Position numbers and translations under genes: made by a program | The notes under the pieces: generated by a model | The model's database searches: none | What the model was told of the DNA's origin: nothing | What the model saw: the letters and a program-made list of their open reading frames with translations, nothing else | Shown: in pieces, positions 9,076-13,227 of the stretch | Layout: every line of letters begins with the position of its first letter | Position numbering within the stretch: the first letter of the stretch is position 1 | DNA from: Gemmatimonadales bacterium UBA4718 | Lineage (GTDB): Bacteria > Gemmatimonadota > Gemmatimonadetes > Gemmatimonadales > Gemmatimonadaceae | Direction: 5' to 3' | DNA length: 13,227 bases | Assembly: GCA_002404375.1 (NCBI GenBank) | Contig: DHJO01000215.1 | Span: forward strand, 367-13,593

Positions 9076-9663
9076 TCATATGACCCGCGGAGCAATGAAC
9101 ACGATCATGTATAGCGCCACCCACGAAATCACGATGAAGTACCAGTACACCGCGACGACTGTCGCGTCGGCATAGTGTTTCTTTTCGACAGGACCCACGA
9201 GCATCGCCAGTGCGATGAGCAGTGTCTCGAGAGTTCCAGCAAGCAAGTGCGCGAGATGGACGGCAAGAATCGCCCACGTGATGGAGCCGTATGCGTTGGA
9301 ATCGAAGCGCGTGTGTAAAGCTTTGAATTCAAAGACGCGGAACACGATTGCGCCTAGCCCGAAAAGACCGCTTAGTGTGAGCCAGGCTCCGACTACCACC
9401 GGACGTTCGTGACGCTGCGCGAGGCGCGCCGCGTTCCAGAATGGCGCCGCGCTCACGGCTAACACGAGAAGATTGATCGAGGGGATGCCGAGATCGGGAA
9501 GATGCGTGCGGGGTGGCGGCCAGGCGTCGAAGTTCCACCAAATGTAGAAATAGCTTGCAGCGAGGATCGCGAAGGCCGCACCTTCGATGAAGATCATAAG
9601 CCGGTTGCCCCACCAGCTGGGTGCGTGATGGCTGAAAGCGTCATCGTTGGCCAGAACCGACAT
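9076..9663 (-). CDS. Cytochrome c oxidase subunit III family protein (orphan copy)
   Basis: A heme-copper oxidase subunit III of about 195 residues with five membrane helices, the short form that lacks the two N-terminal helices of mitochondrial subunit III. Diagnostic stretches, numbered from the GTG at 9669, are RLMIFIEGAAFA with the conserved membrane glutamate (E29), the FEFKALHTRFDSNAYGS segment, a following helix with H138 and H141, and the final helix with YWYFIVISW. Subunit III supports proton uptake and stability of subunit I in the inner membrane. No subunit I, II or IV gene is in the window, which is unusual. ATG at 9663 is preferred; an in-frame GTG at 9669 is the alternative. The start lies about 20 nt past a strong terminator for the operon behind it. 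It converges with the receptor gene, 38 bp apart. Confidence 0.85.
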   Translation of the reverse strand: MSVLANDDAFSHHAPSWWGNRLMIFIEGAAFAILAASYFYIWWNFDAWPPPRTHLPDLGIPSINLLVLAVSAAPFWNAARLAQRHERPVVVGAWLTLSGLFGLGAIVFRVFEFKALHTRFDSNAYGSITWAILAVHLAHLLAGTLETLLIALAMLVGPVEKKHYADATVVAVYWYFIVISWVALYMIVFIAPRVI

Positions 9664-9684
9664 ACCCACAACGTACCGCCATAA

Positions 9685-9714
9685 AAAAAGGGGAGCCAGT
9701 CGGCTCCCCTTTTT
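9685..9714 (-). terminator. Intrinsic terminator of the sigma/DUF4097 operon
   Basis: A perfect 13-bp inverted repeat: AAAAAGGGGAGCC (9685-9697), loop AGTC (9698-9701), GGCTCCCCTTTTT (9702-9714). On the minus strand the GC-rich 8-bp stem is followed by seven T residues (9683-9689 on the plus strand are all A), a textbook rho-independent signal. It sits 17 bp after the stop of the last DUF4097 gene. It is symmetric enough to act in both directions. It lies directly upstream of the subunit III start codon. Confidence 0.93.
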
Positions 9715-9730
9715 CTCGTCTGACGCCAGG

Positions 9731-10579
9731 CTACTGTTTTCTCAGCTCGATGCTGCCGTTCACGCTGCTCGCAATGAGATCCCGCCCGCCATTTCCGATG
9801 GTGCCTGACGCATGGCGTGGGCCCCAGCGGCCCGACAGAGTCATCGGGAAGTCGCTGTCGATCCCGCCGTGCACGGTGTCGAAGCGGAACGTCGCGTCGA
9901 ACCGCGCCGGAACATAGATCGAGACCGAGCCGTTCACCGTCTTGAACGTCATGTCGTCGTCTCCCTGTAGCGACGACATCCGCGCATCGACGTTTCCGTT
10001 CACTGTTTCAGCCGTGACAGGACCAGCGGTGGTGGTCACATCGACGCCACCATTTACCGTCGTCGCCTTTACCGGACCTGTTGCGTTGCGAACTCTCACA
10101 GCACCGTTCACCGTGTTGGCTCTGACCTCAGCGCCCACGTCGCGCACCGATACGGCGCCGTTCACCGAATGCGCGCCGACCCTCACGGATCGAGGCACCT
10201 GAACGGTGATCTGGACGTTCGAATGGTTGTGGTTGTTACCATCGTTGTGAAACGACTCCACACCGCCGTCCTCACAGCGCGAGCTGTTGTTCCAGATGGC
10301 GCAGATAGTGACGTTGCCCCCAGCCTGGACGACTTCGTAGTGAATGTCGTCCATCTCGCGACCGTTTGACCTCTTCTCAGCAATGAGATGAACCATGTTA
10401 TCCGGGCTCGGCGCGAAATCCACTGAGCCGTTGACGTTGAACACATTCATCCAGCGGCCGGCATCCACCCGGCCATCCCATCGCCAGGTGTCCGAATCGC
10501 GCCCGTACTGCTGCTGCGCACCCAGCGCGGGTGCCGTGAGCAGAACGGCGAATGCCGCGAAAAATCTCATTCTATTCAT
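9731..10579 (-). CDS. Secreted DUF4097-family beta-repeat protein, V-N-G type
   Basis: A 282-residue exported protein, starting at ATG 10579; ATG 10582 is possible too, and residue numbers here count from that one. A signal peptide runs to about ALGA (residue 22). The mature part is a beta-rich repeat domain of the DUF4097 ('putative adhesin') type. V-N-G turns carry N141, N159, N177 and N195, exactly 18 residues apart, with looser copies at N51, N217 and N275. A cysteine pair (C94, C103) could form a disulfide. A His/Asn-rich stretch (HNDGNNHNH, 112-120) precedes the repeats. It has no membrane anchor or lipobox. The start overlaps the end of the previous gene, with GGAGAG just upstream, so translation is probably coupled. 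It is the last gene before the operon terminator. The molecular function of the family is not established. Confidence 0.85.
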   Translation of the reverse strand: MNRMRFFAAFAVLLTAPALGAQQQYGRDSDTWRWDGRVDAGRWMNVFNVNGSVDFAPSPDNMVHLIAEKRSNGREMDDIHYEVVQAGGNVTICAIWNNSSRCEDGGVESFHNDGNNHNHSNVQITVQVPRSVRVGAHSVNGAVSVRDVGAEVRANTVNGAVRVRNATGPVKATTVNGGVDVTTTAGPVTAETVNGNVDARMSSLQGDDDMTFKTVNGSVSIYVPARFDATFRFDTVHGGIDSDFPMTLSGRWGPRHASGTIGNGGRDLIASSVNGSIELRKQ

Positions 10580-11540
10580 CATCTCTCCGGGTGGTTGAGT
10601 CCGAACCGGTGTTGATCACAATGCTTCCGCTGAACGTGTTGGCGGTGACTCTCGCTCTGCCGTCACCGATCGTGAACTCCATGCGCCCTTCCCTTCTCTT
10701 GCTGCCTGGCGGGATAGTCACCGGGACATCGGCCGTGACGTCGCCACTGAATGTCTCGACGCTGAACTGAGCGCCGGAGCCACGGGGAATGTTGAGCCTG
10801 ATCGTTCCCGAGTGTGCCTCGAAGCTGTAGCGGCCCGACGGCTCGATGGTCCCGGTATATGTGATGTCGCCGCTCACGGTCTCCGTGCGCACGTCTTTCG
10901 ACTGGATCCCAACGAGGCGGATGCTGCCGCTCACCGAGCTCGCCTGGACGTTGCCGGACACGTTCTCCGCCCGAAGATCGCCGCTCACGGTCTCAGTGCG
11001 AAGATTTCCATTGCACTGGGAGGCGTGGACCGATCCTGACACAGACTCGGTGCTGACCGCGCGCACCCCATCGGACACATCGACGTCGCCGCTTACGCTC
11101 GTCGCCTCTATCTCGCCCTGCGTACCTTTTGACATCACGTCGCCAGATACGGCTTCCAGGATGACCCGCGCCCCACGCGGGACCGAGACCACGTACTGAG
11201 CGTCACCAACGTTGTTGTGTCTGTGCCCCCTTCGGCCTTCATTGTCAGAGTCGTCCACACTCAAGCTGACCCGCGATGAGTTCGCGTCGAAGCGCAACCG
11301 GCCGCTCTCGATGGACGCAGAGATCTTTACGTCGGAGCGGTCCCATCCCGTGACGCGGATCTTCCCGGAGATGAGTGAAAGATCGACGGCACCGCCGCGA
11401 TCCAGTCTCACAGTGGTGTCTATTCGAGTGAGGCCGCGCATCTGCAGGCCTGGGTCGTCCTGTGCCCTTGCGGAAAGGGGAAGAACCATCACTGCGAACG
11501 TCGTGACGACGAGCCGCGAAAGGTTGTTTCGGTTTGTCAT
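10572..11540 (-). CDS. Secreted DUF4097-family beta-repeat protein, V-S-G type
   Basis: The 322-residue product has a signal peptide with likely cleavage after ARA (residue 26). A ladder of V-S-G turns carries S132, S150, S168, S186 and S204 at exactly 18-residue steps. Half-step copies fill in at N177 and S195, and irregular ones follow at 223, 244, 265 and 304. This predicts a stacked beta structure built from two strands of about nine residues per repeat. A short GHRHNN patch (105-110) lies just before the repeats, at the position of the His/Asn-rich stretch in the downstream paralogue. It begins 1 bp after the anti-sigma stop without a clear Shine-Dalgarno, which suggests re-initiation, and overlaps the next gene by 8-11 bp. 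Probably periplasmic or cell surface, under control of the operon's ECF sigma factor (inference). Confidence 0.85.
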   Translation of the reverse strand: MTNRNNLSRLVVTTFAVMVLPLSARAQDDPGLQMRGLTRIDTTVRLDRGGAVDLSLISGKIRVTGWDRSDVKISASIESGRLRFDANSSRVSLSVDDSDNEGRRGHRHNNVGDAQYVVSVPRGARVILEAVSGDVMSKGTQGEIEATSVSGDVDVSDGVRAVSTESVSGSVHASQCNGNLRTETVSGDLRAENVSGNVQASSVSGSIRLVGIQSKDVRTETVSGDITYTGTIEPSGRYSFEAHSGTIRLNIPRGSGAQFSVETFSGDVTADVPVTIPPGSKRREGRMEFTIGDGRARVTANTFSGSIVINTGSDSTTRRDDE

Positions 11541-11541
11541 T

Positions 11542-12387
11542 TTATGTGCTTGCCGGCAGCATTACCGCCGTCCTTAGAAGCTCGACCTTCTTGTCGAGCG
11601 CATGGGTCAGCTGCTGGTTGAGCATGCGGCTGGCCGGATCTCTGGCGAGGGCCGCCCTGCTCTGCCTGATGGCAGCATCGATGATCTCGAGATTCTTCTG
11701 GATGACCGCCACAGTCGAGGAGTCGAGCTGAGTCTTCCTCTGCTTCACGATGTTCTGCAGCATCTCGATCTCCTTCCCGTACACTGCATCAGAATTCGAA
11801 GAACCGGACTGATCCCGGCTCGCAAGGGTCGCGGGCACGCCAGATCGCGGAGTTTCCGTCAGCCTCGGCGCGAGAGGAGCCCCCTCCGACTGCCCTGGTA
11901 TGTTCCGCTGAACAGCAGCGCCGGCGGATTCTGATGCCACTGTATTCGCGCCCGGAGAGGAAGCGTTTGTTGCGAGCGTTTGCGACGCGACGGTACCTAC
12001 GGTCGCTCTGGAATCACCGCCCGGACGCAATGAGCGCGCGGTCACCAGGTAGGTGACACCCGCGGTACTCACGATCAGCGCGGCCGCGGCTATTCCCATC
12101 CAGGTGGGGGCGAGCCGTCTCTGTCTTTCCGGCCTTGCCGCCAGCCGGATCACCGGCGCGGCGATCCGCGACTCGATGCCCGCCCAGAGATCACGCGAAG
12201 GGACCAGATCGGGAAGCGCCGCCGCTTCGTCCCGGATATTCTCGATGTCTCTCACCAGGCCTGCGCAGCGAACGCACCCTCTCAGATGCCGTTCGACCGA
12301 AGCGCGCAACGATCCGTCCAGCGTTCCCTCGAGGTAGTCGGGGAGCGCGGAGTCAAATGCTTCGCAGGTCATGTCGGAGTTCGTCAT
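11542..12387 (-). CDS. Anti-sigma factor with N-terminal zinc finger and one membrane helix
   Basis: The 281-residue protein has an N-terminal zinc-binding anti-sigma (zf-HC2) domain, with C8 and the H34-x3-C38-x2-C41 motif in HLRGCVRC. A single membrane helix lies at about 97-117. It is followed by a low-complexity Ser/Ala/Pro/Gly-rich linker (about 120-200) and a helical extracytoplasmic domain (about 205-275, rich in leucine heptads). This is the usual layout of a membrane-bound anti-sigma factor that holds its ECF sigma factor until an envelope signal or proteolysis frees it. The ATG overlaps the sigma stop codon (ATGA, 12384-12387), so the partners are translationally coupled. Downstream, its TAA stop is 1 bp before the V-S-G DUF4097 gene. 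The helical C-terminal domain is the likely signal sensor (inference). Confidence 0.9.
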   Translation of the reverse strand: MTNSDMTCEAFDSALPDYLEGTLDGSLRASVERHLRGCVRCAGLVRDIENIRDEAAALPDLVPSRDLWAGIESRIAAPVIRLAARPERQRRLAPTWMGIAAAALIVSTAGVTYLVTARSLRPGGDSRATVGTVASQTLATNASSPGANTVASESAGAAVQRNIPGQSEGAPLAPRLTETPRSGVPATLASRDQSGSSNSDAVYGKEIEMLQNIVKQRKTQLDSSTVAVIQKNLEIIDAAIRQSRAALARDPASRMLNQQLTHALDKKVELLRTAVMLPAST

Positions 12388-12941
12388 CGTTCCAGTGTCC
12401 CTCTCAAAAGAAGTCGCGCGCGATGGAGCTGCGCCTTACTTCCGCCCGAGGTGATCCCGCATAGCTCCGCGATCTCCTCGTGCTTGTACCCTTCAATGTC
12501 GTGGAGCACGAAAACCTTTCGCGCTCCTGCCGGCAGTTTTGCGATCGCGTCCGACAGATCCATTCTCTCGATGTGCATCGGCGCCCTTGCCACTTCGTTC
12601 GACCGCTCGTCGCCGACATCGCTCTCATCGGTTCTCGAGGCTTCCTTGCCCTCTGTCTTTCGCGCATTCAAAACCACGTTCACCGCCAAACGATGCAGCC
12701 AGGTCGAAAAAGCGCTCTCTCCCCTGAACTGCGGAAGCTTCTCCCAGGTCCTCACGAATACATCCTGGGTTAGCTCCTCGCCCTTCGTCCTGCTTCCGGA
12801 CATCCGCGTGCACAGCGAATACACCCGGTTGGCGTGCGACCGGTACAGCCGTTCGAAGGCCTGGCGGTCTCCGGCCGCGGCCAGAGCCACGTCCGTGGAG
12901 TCACCCATCGGTACAGGTACCACGTTGGAGCCTGCCGCCAT
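12384..12941 (-). CDS. ECF RNA polymerase sigma factor (RpoE-like)
   Basis: A sigma-70 family protein with only regions 2 and 4, typical of extracytoplasmic-function sigma factors. Region 2 runs from AFERLYRSHANRVYSL through ELTQDVFVRTWEKLPQFRGE to STWLHRLAVNVVLN. Region 4 has LPAGARKVFVLHDIEGYKHE and the DNA-recognition helix ITSGGSKAQLHRARLLLR. The start is uncertain. ATG 12941 (185 residues) is used here. ATG 12908 (174 residues) leaves a more usual short leader before DVALAAAGD. GTG 13046 would add an atypical 35-residue extension. None has a clear Shine-Dalgarno. The stop overlaps the anti-sigma start by 4 bp. As is usual for such pairs, it probably activates its own operon, including the two DUF4097 genes, but I could not identify its promoter motif. 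Confidence 0.93.
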   Translation of the reverse strand: MAAGSNVVPVPMGDSTDVALAAAGDRQAFERLYRSHANRVYSLCTRMSGSRTKGEELTQDVFVRTWEKLPQFRGESAFSTWLHRLAVNVVLNARKTEGKEASRTDESDVGDERSNEVARAPMHIERMDLSDAIAKLPAGARKVFVLHDIEGYKHEEIAELCGITSGGSKAQLHRARLLLRGTLER

Positions 12942-13055
12942 TCGGTCGTCGTCCGGACTCTGTTGCAAGATTGGATAACTCGAAAGGCTCAAAGGTTTGA
13001 ATAGGCGGCAATAGGTTTTTCCCGGGACTGCAGATATGACAGCCACTGGTAGCCT

Positions 13056-13069
13056 ACGGTTTGAACCGT
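13056..13069. promoter_or_regulatory. Inverted repeat between purK and the sigma operon
   Basis: ACGGTT-TG-AACCGT is a perfect 6-bp dyad, 10 bp after the purK stop codon and just upstream of the sigma gene. The 2-base spacer makes it a poor RNA hairpin and there is no T run, so an operator for a dimeric protein is more likely than a terminator. The binding factor is unknown. Confidence 0.3.
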
Positions 13070-13079
13070 CATAAGGGCG

Positions 13080-13226
13080 CTACCCAGCCTCTTGGGCGAC
13101 CAAGGCCTCCAGAACCGCCGTCCCCCCCTCCAGGTCGGCCGGAGACCGCCCAACCAGCGTCACATGCCCCACCTTCCTCTTTTCGGTGGGTGCTTTGCCA
13201 TAGAGGTGAAGATGCGCCCCCTCGAC
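13080..13226 (-). CDS. purK: PurK, N5-carboxyaminoimidazole ribonucleotide synthase, C-terminal end (partial)
   Basis: An open frame enters from the right edge and ends at TAG (13080-13082), giving 48 residues. It contains HLHLYGKAP, then RKVGHVTLVG. That matches the C-terminal end of PurK (typically H-x-Y-G-K, then R-K-[LMV]-G-H-[LVI]-T), the ATP-grasp enzyme that carboxylates AIR with bicarbonate in de novo purine synthesis. The 5' part is outside the window, so the catalytic domain cannot be checked. It lies on the same strand as the sigma operon and about 140 bp upstream of it; a housekeeping gene, probably transcribed separately. Confidence 0.8.
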   Translation of the reverse strand, partial: VEGAHLHLYGKAPTEKRKVGHVTLVGRSPADLEGGTAVLEALVAQEAG

Positions 13227-13227
13227 G

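Noticed and set aside
9930..10170. Regularly spaced GC-rich direct repeats (54-bp period) resembling a repeat array
   Set aside because: The period equals 18 codons and the repeats encode the V-N-G turns of a secreted protein. They vary at the DNA level and stay in frame, so this is protein repeat structure and not CRISPR.
12942..13046. N-terminal extension of the sigma factor from GTG at 13046
   Set aside because: The extra 35 residues do not resemble an ECF sigma leader, there is no ribosome site, and internal ATG codons at 12941 and 12908 fit the family length better.

Overview
The window looks like chromosomal DNA of a Gram-negative, GC-rich, probably aerobic soil-type bacterium. The mix fits Gemmatimonadota best: a Ser/Thr kinase with a TolB-like domain and TPRs, tandem two-component kinases, a TonB-dependent receptor, and an ECF sigma/zinc anti-sigma operon carrying secreted beta-repeat proteins. 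That phylum assignment is inference; Acidobacteriota would be the next guess.

Left part (1-2802): an intact tRNA-Lys(UUU) gene lies on the minus strand at 2730-2802. The window opens with an exact 21-base copy of the inner part of that tRNA's 3' half (1-21 equals 2753-2773), in the same orientation. The 2.75 kb between the copies holds one gene, a membrane Ser/Thr protein kinase with TPRs, whose stop codon lies in the last three bases of the tRNA gene. This is the layout of a small element integrated at a tRNA 3' end, although no integrase is present in the window.

Middle part (2803-9037): three plus-strand genes. A sensorless soluble histidine kinase is followed by a hybrid kinase (GAF, three PAS, HisKA/HATPase, REC) and then by a TonB-dependent outer-membrane receptor. 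The receptor resembles E. coli YncD/PqqU, the pyrroloquinoline quinone (PQQ) receptor, over its whole length.

Right part (9076-13227): all minus strand. Reading in the direction of transcription: the C-terminal end of purK enters at the window edge, followed by a compact operon of ECF sigma factor, zinc-finger anti-sigma factor and two secreted DUF4097-type proteins, with a strong intrinsic terminator. The four operon genes overlap or are 1 bp apart. Beyond the terminator is a lone cytochrome c oxidase subunit III gene. The likely logic is an envelope-responsive sigma/anti-sigma pair controlling exported beta-repeat proteins. The two exported proteins share an 18-residue repeat but use different turn residues (V-S-G in one, V-N-G in the other), which I consider the most distinctive feature of this part.

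I found no CRISPR array, insertion sequence, rRNA or recognisable defence system.
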